The translations under genes were made by a program, and so were the position numbers. Source: Terrimicrobium sacchariphilum (GTDB taxonomy: Bacteria; Verrucomicrobiota; Verrucomicrobiia; Chthoniobacterales; Terrimicrobiaceae). From it: 64,000 bases of DNA. Below the pieces are notes generated by a model. That model was given only the letters and a program-made list of their open reading frames with translations. It was not told where the DNA came from and did not search any database. Positions 10,845 through 18,909 of this stretch are shown in pieces. The DNA is taken from NCBI RefSeq assembly GCF_001613545.1, contig NZ_BDCO01000003.1, positions 186,001 to 250,000 of the forward strand, given 5' to 3'. The stretch's first letter is position 1. Every line of letters begins with the position of its first letter.

Positions 10845-11585
10845 ATGCGCGCGTTTTTCGTACTCGTGGGAGCAGTGCTCCTTGCGTCCTGTGCCCACCG
10901 CGAACCTGAGGTTCCCGTGGTCGATCCCACCTCGCTCGGCGATCGTCTCTCCACTGTGGCAAGGACTCACAACTCGGCGCGCCACGAGCAGTTCGCAGAT
11001 CAGTTCGCGAAGAATGCGACCATCCAGTTGCCAGCCTCACCGCGCGGTGCCACCGTGTCGACGTACCTGAATGCGCTGGCTCTCGATCCCTATACGATCT
11101 CGTTTACCAAGCCCGAGATGGTGTATTCCCTGCCCACCCGTGCTGCTACTCGCAGCACGATGACGGCAAACTCTCCGGGGCGCTTCAATATCCAGGAACG
11201 CGTGACGGTTGATTGGATCTGGGAGGATGGGTCGTGGAAAATCGCCCGTATCGCTGTGTCCGAGTGGCCTGCGATCGTTGGCACCTGGCGGCGTAGCGGC
11301 TTGAAGGGCGAGGGCTCCATCGAGTTGCGCATTCTTCCAGGTAATACCTACGCCATCTACCTCGGTGAGGATATGGCGGTCCCAGCTTTTCGCGGGCGTT
11401 ACACGCTGGAGGGCAATCGGATCACCTTCACCGACACTTCAGCTAACGAAGCTACGCGCTTTGAAAGCGCTCCGGGCAGTTACACCTACATCGCCACGGG
11501 CCGCGGCATGACCCTTACCCGTATTGATGAAGGCAATTCGTGGCGCAAAGACCGCTTCGAGGGCGACTGGAACGGTTCCCGATAG
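10845..11585 (+). CDS. Putative lipoprotein of unknown function
   Basis: A 246-residue protein with a lipoprotein signal: MRAFFVLVGAVLLASCAHRE, with the lipobox LASC and C16 as the lipidation site. The first half contains a stretch ending in VDWIWEDGSWKIARIAVSEWP that recalls SnoaL/NTF2-like folds. The second half (IVGTWRRSGLKGEGSIELRI, then YTLEGNRITFTD) recalls small beta-barrel lipocalin-like domains. Both resemblances are weak. An in-frame TTG at 10797 would hide the signal peptide, so I use the ATG at 10845. Confidence 0.8.
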   Translation: MRAFFVLVGAVLLASCAHREPEVPVVDPTSLGDRLSTVARTHNSARHEQFADQFAKNATIQLPASPRGATVSTYLNALALDPYTISFTKPEMVYSLPTRAATRSTMTANSPGRFNIQERVTVDWIWEDGSWKIARIAVSEWPAIVGTWRRSGLKGEGSIELRILPGNTYAIYLGEDMAVPAFRGRYTLEGNRITFTDTSANEATRFESAPGSYTYIATGRGMTLTRIDEGNSWRKDRFEGDWNGSR

Positions 11586-11713
11586 GAAAAGGCTTGCCCG
11601 GCAGAGGCGAAATTTCGCATCTCACCGACGTGATCTGCTTGCCTCGCGCGGCCTCCAGTGCATTATTCTTGCCGCAGGCAGGTTTCCCAAGGAGACTCGC
11701 CTCCCTTTTCTCA

Positions 11714-11788
11714 GGGCAGTTAGCTCAGCGGTAGAGCGGTAGTCTTACACACTATTGGTCGGGGGTTCGATCCCCTCACTGCCCACCA
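11714..11788 (+). tRNA. tRNA-Val (anticodon TAC)
   Basis: Acceptor arm GGGCAGT (11714-11720) pairs with ACTGCCC (11778-11784). D-arm TAGCTCAGCGGTAGAGC, anticodon loop CTTACAC with TAC and T-arm GGGTTCGATCCC are clear. Discriminator A is followed by an encoded CCA (11786-11788). The 3' end overlaps the stop codon and last codons of the convergent gene ending at 11776. Confidence 0.95.
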
Positions 11789-13680
11789 TTTACCAGCTCC
11801 AGCACACGGCTGGAGACTTCTTCCGGGGTCACGGCGGCCATACAGCGGAAATCCACCGGGCAATCCCGCAGGAAGCATGGACTGCACTCGACGCGATGCC
11901 GGATCACGACGCTCTTGTCCTTGCGCGGGCCAGTGAGGTCGGGCTCGGTGGAGCCAAAGATCGAGACGAGCGGTACGCCGAGGAAATCCGCGAGGTGCAT
12001 CGTGCCGGTATCGTTGGTGACGAGTGCGGTGAGCGTTTCCAGTGTCTCCACGAGGCCGTCGAGGGAGGTCTTGCCGGTCAGGTCTTCCACCTCGCCGGGG
12101 AATCCCTCAATAATTTCGGCGGCGATGGGCTGGTCGGCCGAAACGCCCAGGATTACCCATTTGCAGTCCAGTTTCGCCGAGACCAGGTCCATCGTCTTGC
12201 GGAAGCTCTCGGCGGGCCAGCGCTTGGCAGGGCCATATTCCGCGCCGGGGCAGACGCCGATCACAGGCTTGCCGGGAGCCGGGCGGCTGCGGCGGGGGAG
12301 GGGCGGAGGTTCGACTCCGCCGCACTTCTCGGCCAACGTGAAGTACCGGTCCGCGTGGTGTTCAGGCTTGGGAGCCACCTTCTTTTTCTTCTTCTTTTTC
12401 TCCGAGGGAATCTGGTTGAGGAAATACTCGCGATTGTGCCCGCGGTAGCCGAATCGCCGCGGGATGCCTGCCAGCCACGCCTCAAGCGCGCTGCGTAGCG
12501 AATTCGGAAAAAGCACCGCCACGTCGAAGCGACCGCGGAGCTTTTTCGCCACGGAGAAAATCGACTCTTTTGGCTCAAAGGGGATGATCTCGTCCACCTC
12601 GGGCACGAGTTTCCACAGCCCGGCCAGCTTGGCGGGGGTGAGGATGGCGAGGTGTGTGTCGGGACGGCCGAGCTTGAAGGCGCGGGCGGCGCGGAAGCTC
12701 ATTACGGCGTCGCCCAGCCAGTTCGGCGAGCGCACGACGATACGGAAGGGCTTCAGCGTCTCCTTTTCGCCCTCGGGGAGGTATACGCCGCGCTTCTGCG
12801 TGACGGTGAGGAAGTGCGGGAGAGGGGTTTTCCAGCGGTTGTGCACCCAGAACCAGTCGGCGGGCGACTCGCGGATCTGCCGCTCGAGCGCCTTGTTGAT
12901 GTCGAGGGTGAGCTGTTCGGGCTGCGCGGGGTCGTAGGGCACCTCCTCGCTGATCTCGACGCGCCATTTGGCGAAGCCCTCGGTGAAGATCGCGATCGGC
13001 ACCACGGCGGCTTCCGTGCGGATGGCCAGCGTGGCTGCCAGCGGCGAGGTGGAGCTCAGGCGGTTGAAGAACGGCATGAAAATGCCGCCATCCCCGGCAT
13101 TCTGGTCGACCAGTACGCCGACCACGCCGGGCTGGCGCAGGAGGGCGATGGCTTCGTTAAAGCCCCTCTTGCGGTCAAAGGTGGCCACCCCGAGGCGGCG
13201 GCGGTCCTGGTTGATCAGGTCGTCGAGCGGCTTGTTGCGCAGCGCCTGATAGACTGTGCCAAACTTGATCTCCGGCATCATGAAAACCATCTGGGCGTAA
13301 AGCTCCCAGTTGCCGATGTGGTTGATGGCGATGACGGCGGGGCGACCGGCGGCGAGGTGCTTTTGCAGGCGCTCGGGATGGGCGATCCACGCGGCCTTGG
13401 CGATGACCTTCTGTGAAGCTCCGGCGATGTTCAGGGCGCACACGCTATTGGCTCCGAGCGTGGTGAAGTGCTTGAAGGTCAGCGCGCGGATTTCCGCCGG
13501 GGTTTTCTCCTCGCCAAAGACGCGGGTGAGATTTTCCCTTGCGAGCCGCCGATAGCTGGGCAGGATGGCCCACAGCAGCGCCCCGAGCGACTGGCCAAGA
13601 ACAAAGGCCGCGCCGAGTGGCAGACATCGGATTACCGAGATGATGCCCAGCGCCAGAAAGTACGTAATACGGTCAACCAT
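11776..13680 (-). CDS. Fused lipid A acyltransferase-like / ADP-heptose glycosyltransferase protein
   Basis: A 634-residue protein with two enzyme domains, both of lipopolysaccharide biosynthesis. Residues of about 1-300 resemble LpxL/HtrB acyltransferases: an N-terminal hydrophobic segment (YFLALGIISVIRCLPLGAAF) and the HX4E active site H121-E126 in NHIGNWE. Residues of about 314-634 resemble heptosyltransferase II (WaaF, glycosyltransferase family 9): PNWLGDAVMS near residue 319, VCPGAEYGPAKRWP, and the nucleotide-sugar site TNDTGTMHLADFLGVPLVSIFGSTEP (split here into its parts TNDTGTMHLA and FGSTEP). A run of seven lysines near residues 428-434 lies inside the glycosyltransferase half. The start ATG (13678-13680) overlaps that of purK by two bases. 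Both halves look intact; the fusion is directly visible as one open frame. Confidence 0.9.
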   Translation of the reverse strand: MVDRITYFLALGIISVIRCLPLGAAFVLGQSLGALLWAILPSYRRLARENLTRVFGEEKTPAEIRALTFKHFTTLGANSVCALNIAGASQKVIAKAAWIAHPERLQKHLAAGRPAVIAINHIGNWELYAQMVFMMPEIKFGTVYQALRNKPLDDLINQDRRRLGVATFDRKRGFNEAIALLRQPGVVGVLVDQNAGDGGIFMPFFNRLSSTSPLAATLAIRTEAAVVPIAIFTEGFAKWRVEISEEVPYDPAQPEQLTLDINKALERQIRESPADWFWVHNRWKTPLPHFLTVTQKRGVYLPEGEKETLKPFRIVVRSPNWLGDAVMSFRAARAFKLGRPDTHLAILTPAKLAGLWKLVPEVDEIIPFEPKESIFSVAKKLRGRFDVAVLFPNSLRSALEAWLAGIPRRFGYRGHNREYFLNQIPSEKKKKKKKVAPKPEHHADRYFTLAEKCGGVEPPPLPRRSRPAPGKPVIGVCPGAEYGPAKRWPAESFRKTMDLVSAKLDCKWVILGVSADQPIAAEIIEGFPGEVEDLTGKTSLDGLVETLETLTALVTNDTGTMHLADFLGVPLVSIFGSTEPDLTGPRKDKSVVIRHRVECSPCFLRDCPVDFRCMAAVTPEEVSSRVLELVNGGQ

Positions 13681-14863
13681 GCAGAACGAGAACGAGCACC
13701 CTAGCCGAGCCGATGCTCCGGCGAAAAGGAATTCCATCAACCCCGGCAGCACCGTCGGCATCCTCGGCGGAGGCCAACTCGGGCGCATGTTTGGCATCGC
13801 CGCCCGGCGGATGGGGTACAGGGTGCACGCTTTTGAGCCCAACCCGGACAGCCCGGCTGGCCAGATCAGCGATGTCGAGGTGACAGCCTCGTTCACGGAT
13901 ACCGAGGCGCTGGCCCGGTTCGCCTCTGGGGTGGATGCGATTTCCTTTGAGTTTGAGAATATCCCGCTCAGCGCCGTGCAGGCGGTCGAGTCGATCTGCC
14001 CGGTGCGCCCGCGCGGCGAGGTGTTGCACATCTGCCAGAACCGCGAGCGCGAAAAGACCTTCCTGCGCCAGAATGGCTTCCCACATGCGGAGTTCCGCGT
14101 GGTGGATTCTGCGGAATCCCTCGCGAAAGCCATAGGCGAGATCGGCACCCCATCTGTGCTGAAGACGGCGGATTTCGGCTACGACGGCAAGGGGCAGGTG
14201 AAACTCAACGGCTCCGTCGATGCGGCTCAACTCTGGGAGAACTTCGGCGCGCCGCGCGGCGTGCTGGAGGCCTGGGTGCCTTTTGAGCTGGAGCTTTCCG
14301 TCGTCGTGGCTCGAGGGGTGGATGGCGTGGCGGTTTCCTTCCCGCCCTCGGAGAATATCCACACCCACCACATCCTCGATCTTTCGATTGTCCCTGGGCG
14401 TTTTTCGCCCGAGGTCGCCGAGGCAGCGGAAAAGCTCGCTCGGGAAATCGCTGTCGCGCTCGACGTGGTCGGCCTGCTGGCGGTGGAGTTTTTCCTGACC
14501 CGCGATGGCAAACTCGTTGTCAACGAACTCGCCCCGCGTCCGCATAATTCCGGCCACTACACCTTCGACGCCTGCGCCACGAGTCAGTTCGAACAGCAAC
14601 TCCGCGCCGTCTGCGGCCTGCCGTTGGGTTCGCCGGAGCTCCTCACACCCGTCGTGATGTGGAACATCCTCGGCCACCTTTGGAAAGACGGCGAGCCTCG
14701 CTGGGATGTCGTCCTCTCCGAGCCGAAAGCCAAGCTGCATCTCTACGGCAAGGCCGAGGCGCGGCCTGGCCGCAAGATGGGCCACGTCTGCGTGCTCGGT
14801 CCGGTCGACGAGGCCCTTGCCACGATCGCGCGGCTCAAGTCCGCGCTCGGCGACGAACGCTAA
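13679..14863 (+). CDS. purK: N5-carboxyaminoimidazole ribonucleotide synthase PurK
   Basis: ATP-grasp enzyme of purine synthesis that carboxylates AIR using bicarbonate and ATP. The 394-residue protein has the N-terminal VGILGGGQLGRM at about residues 27-38, SFEFENIP, LKTADFGYDGKGQ (ATP-grasp lid), and EFFLTRDGKLVVNELAPRPHNSGH with the metal ligands. The start at ATG 13679 leaves a 26-residue polar extension before the first strand; no in-frame ATG, GTG or TTG lies closer. The partner purE is not in the window. It is divergent from the fused lipopolysaccharide gene, with overlapping start codons. Confidence 0.93.
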   Translation: MQNENEHPSRADAPAKRNSINPGSTVGILGGGQLGRMFGIAARRMGYRVHAFEPNPDSPAGQISDVEVTASFTDTEALARFASGVDAISFEFENIPLSAVQAVESICPVRPRGEVLHICQNREREKTFLRQNGFPHAEFRVVDSAESLAKAIGEIGTPSVLKTADFGYDGKGQVKLNGSVDAAQLWENFGAPRGVLEAWVPFELELSVVVARGVDGVAVSFPPSENIHTHHILDLSIVPGRFSPEVAEAAEKLAREIAVALDVVGLLAVEFFLTRDGKLVVNELAPRPHNSGHYTFDACATSQFEQQLRAVCGLPLGSPELLTPVVMWNILGHLWKDGEPRWDVVLSEPKAKLHLYGKAEARPGRKMGHVCVLGPVDEALATIARLKSALGDER

Positions 14864-14929
14864 AAACGCACGGCTTATGCAAGGCGACGCTAAGATAAGC
14901 GACCTGTTGCATTGCTTTAGTCTTAGTCT

Positions 14930-14951
14930 GTAAAGGGGGATTTGCCTTTAC
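14930..14951 (+). other. Perfect 7-bp hairpin downstream of purK
   Basis: GTAAAGG (14930-14936) and CCTTTAC (14945-14951) are exact complements around an 8-base loop. No T-run follows, so it is a weak terminator candidate or a leader hairpin for the gene at 14974. Confidence 0.3.
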
Positions 14952-14973
14952 GCTGCGGGGGCGGGCGGACAGA

Positions 14974-17499
14974 GTGTGCGCCACTAAGCGTGCTCCTGTG
15001 AAAGTTTCACCTGTAACGGCCTGTGTCGTGATTTCGGGAGTCTTCGGACTCGTGGTTGCCCTGGGATATTATTACTACTCCGAGCAAAGCGCATCGACGG
15101 TCGTAGTGAGCACCGGTGTTCCGGTGGCGAGGGATGAGGCGAGACTGATGCGCACGGAGGAAGGCTGGACCGTACGGTTGATCTCCCAATATCTCGCGGA
15201 CCTCGGCGCTCTCGCAAAAAAGGGGGAGATTGAAGAAGTGGTATTGGCCTATCCCTCGGCGGGACTCTACGAGGTCGCTGCTCGCGGAGTAAATACGCCC
15301 CTGGCTGTCGGGAAGACAGGAGTATGGAATCCCGAGACCTATCGTGAGTGGGCGCGACTCATGCTGCCTGCCCCGGACGACGCCTTGTCCAACCAGACGG
15401 CGGAGGGGTTGCTGACCCGGCTGTTGTCTCCAGGCATCGTGGTTTACTCCGAGGAAAACCGCCGTATCTCCGAGTTCCTGCAGGCGCATCCGGGATCGGG
15501 CGAGGGCTGGCTGCAGGCGGCCATTCTTTGCGGAGTGATGGCCTTTAACGACCATTCGGGAATGTTTCGCGATATTCGCCCGGCTCTTGATCGCATGACA
15601 GCATTTCTGGCTGCGGCGGATGCGCTGGGAGTTTCGAAGGAGTCCCCGGGAAGGAAAGTCGCCGAGGCGTTGCGACTGACTCTGTGCGGGCAGCAGAGGG
15701 ATGCATTGGCTATGAATCTCCCTGCGCAGGGAAAACTGGCCGATTGGAAGGAGATCATTCGCCTTCGCAATTCCATGGATTGGCGGTCGGGCCGCCCGGC
15801 CGCGGGCATGGGAAGCCCAGCGCTGCAGCATGAGTATTTTCGGGCGCTCACGATGGCGATCAATGAAATGTCAGGCATTGACTTTCTGGAGGAGATCAAG
15901 CTGGAGAAGATCGATCTCGGCTACTGTCGCATAGCCAACGAGCGGTACCTCTCCGTCAGAGGTGGGCATATCTTTAGCAAGCCCATTCTGATCCCGGAAC
16001 TGCAGGAGATCGCTTATGCAGCCAAGGCCGAAGGCTTTGAGCCCTCGGATAAATCGTGGTCGTGGCTGAAGGAATATCTCGACACTCCGGAGGGATCTCC
16101 AGTCACTGCGGGCAGGGACGGGAGTTTGAGGCTCCAGGTCGCGGGCCGTAATCTGCTCTCGGGGATGCAGCAGCGCAGTCTCATGCAGGGGCTCGATTCG
16201 CTCTATGCTTTTCTCAATGACAAGTGGGGAGTGAAGGACGAGGCGTCCGAAGTGAAGGCATTCATCGTGAATCAGCTTCCCTCGCTAAGATACAAGCCAT
16301 TCCTCGAGCGCTCCATGGAGCGCGACGCCCGACGGTATGAGATGATGAATGATCCCTTGCGAAAGATCATTCAAGAGCAGCCCGAGATGGTGACGCCCTG
16401 CCTGTGGGCGTCTTTGCGTCGCAACAAGGATGGGGATGATGTGCCGGCTCAGGTTCCCGACTGGCATAGGTGGTTTCATCCGGAAATCCCGTCAGGCACC
16501 GCCTTTGAAGAGGAGACCCGGCTGTATGACATCGGCGTGGGAGACGAGACGGACAAGGTCTGGATGACCGAGCTGCTTGATCGGGCGCCATACTCTTATC
16601 GGCTGGCCTACAATCTGGCTTACATCGACAACGGATCGAGCCACGACCACATCAAGCCCGCGATGTTCGAGAAATACATGGCGGACATGCTGGGATTCCA
16701 CCGCAGAGCCATGCGCACATTGGCCAACTCATACTACGATCAACCCGCTGAGTACGAAAAATACTCCTCGCGGGTCGCCGAGATCGATCCTGATGAATAT
16801 CTCGATCTGGGTTTCTATTTTCGCGAGCGGGACGATGCTGGTAAAGCGGCCCGGTATTACCTGCTCGGTTTTGAGAAGGCTCGCGACCGGGTCAGGACTG
16901 CCAACAATTCTCTTTGGCTGGTGAAATACCTCCATGGCAAAGGCGACGCCGAGATGGCGGAAAAGGTGGGAGCCGATGCTGCGGAGGTGTATTCTTATAC
17001 TGGTCTGCAATCCTACATCTGGCTGCAGGAGGCGACCGGCCGGTGGAGCGGCGCCCTAGATACCGCCCGAAAGTGCGACGAAAGGTATAGCAAAGGCAAG
17101 CCGGTGGAGGAGTCCGCCCACCTGATCCGCGCTATGAAGGCTGCTCCGCAGTATGTGGACCGGGAGCAGTATGACAGGCTCATCGGCAGCATCTTCCCCG
17201 CAGGCATCCAGGAGGTTACCCTGGCCTCCTTCTCTGTTCCGCCCCAAAAGGGAGTCTCCATTCGCGAGACCAACAGCTTCTTGGAGCGTAATGGCCTCAA
17301 GAGCGGCATGATTATCGTCGCCCTCGATGGCTATCGTACGGATACCTTCGATCAATATCTCATGGTGCGCGCGATGACGACTGAACCCCTCATGAAGCTG
17401 GTCGTCTGGGATGGGCAGAAATACTCCGAACTGACGCCGTCCGTGGACGATCGCCGCTTCGGCGTCGATATGGGCGACTACATCGCCAGTACCCAGTAA
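14974..17499 (+). CDS. Large membrane-anchored protein with helical repeats and a C-terminal PDZ-like domain
   Basis: An 841-residue protein with one membrane span near the N-terminus (SPVTACVVISGVFGLVVALG, then YYYYSEQ). The body is probably extracytoplasmic. Residues of about 530-720 look like TPR-type alpha-helical repeats (YLDLGFYFRERDDAGKAARY). The end (GVSIRETNSFLERNGLKSGM, then IIVALDGYRTDTFDQYL) looks like a PDZ domain, often used to bind exposed C-termini. No protease triad was seen. The start used is GTG 14974; a GTG at 14998 would give a shorter cytoplasmic tail and is equally possible. Function unknown; a scaffold role at the envelope is an inference. Confidence 0.85.
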   Translation: MCATKRAPVKVSPVTACVVISGVFGLVVALGYYYYSEQSASTVVVSTGVPVARDEARLMRTEEGWTVRLISQYLADLGALAKKGEIEEVVLAYPSAGLYEVAARGVNTPLAVGKTGVWNPETYREWARLMLPAPDDALSNQTAEGLLTRLLSPGIVVYSEENRRISEFLQAHPGSGEGWLQAAILCGVMAFNDHSGMFRDIRPALDRMTAFLAAADALGVSKESPGRKVAEALRLTLCGQQRDALAMNLPAQGKLADWKEIIRLRNSMDWRSGRPAAGMGSPALQHEYFRALTMAINEMSGIDFLEEIKLEKIDLGYCRIANERYLSVRGGHIFSKPILIPELQEIAYAAKAEGFEPSDKSWSWLKEYLDTPEGSPVTAGRDGSLRLQVAGRNLLSGMQQRSLMQGLDSLYAFLNDKWGVKDEASEVKAFIVNQLPSLRYKPFLERSMERDARRYEMMNDPLRKIIQEQPEMVTPCLWASLRRNKDGDDVPAQVPDWHRWFHPEIPSGTAFEEETRLYDIGVGDETDKVWMTELLDRAPYSYRLAYNLAYIDNGSSHDHIKPAMFEKYMADMLGFHRRAMRTLANSYYDQPAEYEKYSSRVAEIDPDEYLDLGFYFRERDDAGKAARYYLLGFEKARDRVRTANNSLWLVKYLHGKGDAEMAEKVGADAAEVYSYTGLQSYIWLQEATGRWSGALDTARKCDERYSKGKPVEESAHLIRAMKAAPQYVDREQYDRLIGSIFPAGIQEVTLASFSVPPQKGVSIRETNSFLERNGLKSGMIIVALDGYRTDTFDQYLMVRAMTTEPLMKLVVWDGQKYSELTPSVDDRRFGVDMGDYIASTQ

Positions 17500-17506
17500 A
17501 ATCCGG

Positions 17507-17707
17507 CTACCCTCCCGCGCTGACGCGCAGGATTTCAATCACGTCGCCCTCGGTGATGGCCTCTGTGGGCCACTCGGAGCGGTGGAGCGCCTTGCCGTTG
17601 AGTTCCACCAGCACGGTTGGGGCGGGGAGGCCGAGTTCGTCGACCAATGCTACCGCCGTCGAGGCTGCGACCTCGCGTGGCTGGCCGTTGATGGTTACCG
17701 TTTTCAC
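17507..17707 (-). CDS. thiS: Sulfur carrier protein ThiS
   Basis: Ubiquitin-like carrier of sulfur for the thiazole half of thiamine. The 66-residue protein starts with VTINGQPREV and ends in the essential Gly-Gly (VSAGG), which is adenylated and thiocarboxylated in the family. The GTG start (17705-17707) overlaps the thiH stop (GTGA), so translation is coupled to thiH. It converges on the gene ending at 17499, with 7 bases between. The usual partner thiG is not adjacent. Confidence 0.93.
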   Translation of the reverse strand: MKTVTINGQPREVAASTAVALVDELGLPAPTVLVELNGKALHRSEWPTEAITEGDVIEILRVSAGG

Positions 17708-18819
17708 GCAGCGTTGAGGATGGCTGGGTCCCAGTCCTTCCAGACCGGTTCGAGGCCGAGCTCGCGCAGGCGCGCGGCGACTTCGGCGGTGGTCCGGGCA
17801 TCGGAGATGGCAAATTGCTCCTCGGCTCTTTCGCCGCCGGTGGGCTCCTGGGCCTTGCCGCGCACGGTCTGGTGCAGCTTGTCCTTGCCCTGGCCGGTGT
17901 AGCCGCCGGGCTCGGTGTGGCTGCCCGCGCTCATCATGGTCACGCCGAGGGGCGCGACGGCATCGCGCAACTCGGGCATTTCGCGGGTGCTCAGGACGAT
18001 GCCGACATGTGGGAAACAGATGCGCAGGGCGCACATCACCTGGATGAACTCGCGGTCCGGCAGGATGTAGCGGGGCTGGAATTCCCCCGCCGCCGGGCGC
18101 AGGCGCGGCATGCTGACGGTGAGCTGCGATTTCCAGCAGTTCTTTTGCAGATGCTCGAGGTGGGCGGCGAGTGCAAGGGCCTCCTCCTGCCACTTCCAGA
18201 GGCCGAAAAGAGCGCCGATGCCGATGCGGCGGAATCCCGCGGCGTAGGCGCGCTCCGGGCAATCCAGCCGCCATGCGTAGTCTTTCTTCGGCCCGGTAAG
18301 GTGCATCTCGCGGTAGGTCTCGGCGTGATAGGTCTCCTGGTAAACCACCAGGCCGTCCGCTCCGGCTTTCACGAGCGGGGCATATTCCTCGGTCTCCATC
18401 GGGGCGACCTCGAGGGAAAGGCTCGGCACCATGGGCCGCAGGCGCTCCATCGTACGCATGAGATAATCGCCGGAGACAAATTTCGGATGCTCGCCCGCGA
18501 CGAGGAGAATGTTGCGGTAGCCCTCCTTGACGAGGTGATCGGCCTCGCGGGCGGTTTCCTCGATTTCCAGCGTGACGCGCAGAATGGCGTTTTCGCGCGA
18601 AAATCCGCAGTACGAGCAGGAGTTGATACACTCGTTCGAGAGGTAGATCGGTGCGAACAAACGCATCGTCTTTCCAAAGTGACGGCGGGTGAGGGCGGAG
18701 GACTCCCGGGCCATCCTTTGGATGGTGGCGTCGCTGCAGGGCTCGATAAGCCGGGCAAAACGCTGCACCAGCGGGGACTTCAAGCACTCACCCGCGGCGT
18801 ATGTTTCTGAGAACGTCAT
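17704..18819 (-). CDS. thiH: 2-iminoacetate synthase ThiH (radical SAM)
   Basis: Radical SAM enzyme that cleaves tyrosine to dehydroglycine for thiazole synthesis. The 371-residue protein has the iron-sulfur motif C64-x3-C68-x2-C71 (NECINSCSYCGF), preceded by LFAPIYLSN. Other conserved stretches are VAGEHPKFVS, YQETYHAETY, RRIGIGALFGL and MSAGSHTEPGGY. I start at ATG 18817-18819 (MTFSETYAAGE); an upstream in-frame ATG would run into the divergent gene's start region. The 90-base upstream gap shows no recognisable TPP riboswitch. Confidence 0.95.
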   Translation of the reverse strand: MTFSETYAAGECLKSPLVQRFARLIEPCSDATIQRMARESSALTRRHFGKTMRLFAPIYLSNECINSCSYCGFSRENAILRVTLEIEETAREADHLVKEGYRNILLVAGEHPKFVSGDYLMRTMERLRPMVPSLSLEVAPMETEEYAPLVKAGADGLVVYQETYHAETYREMHLTGPKKDYAWRLDCPERAYAAGFRRIGIGALFGLWKWQEEALALAAHLEHLQKNCWKSQLTVSMPRLRPAAGEFQPRYILPDREFIQVMCALRICFPHVGIVLSTREMPELRDAVAPLGVTMMSAGSHTEPGGYTGQGKDKLHQTVRGKAQEPTGGERAEEQFAISDARTTAEVAARLRELGLEPVWKDWDPAILNAA

Positions 18820-18909
18820 GGAATGTCCAAAATACGGCAAATCGGCCCGCGCTAAAACGGAAACTTTTTTCTGTTTCTCCCAGAGCGTGTCGCTGGCAGC
18901 ATCCATCGG

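Noticed and set aside
12380-12400. Possible frameshift at the AAG/AAA-rich lysine run in the glycosyltransferase half
   Set aside because: Motifs before and after the run are in the same frame, so the run is an in-frame lysine insertion.
13681-14148. Extension of the acyltransferase-glycosyltransferase frame upstream to 14148
   Set aside because: The upstream part is antisense to purK and has no protein-like features. The acyltransferase begins naturally at MVDRITYF (13680).
18820-18909. TPP riboswitch before thiH
   Set aside because: The conserved CTGAGA-type core was not found in these 90 bases.
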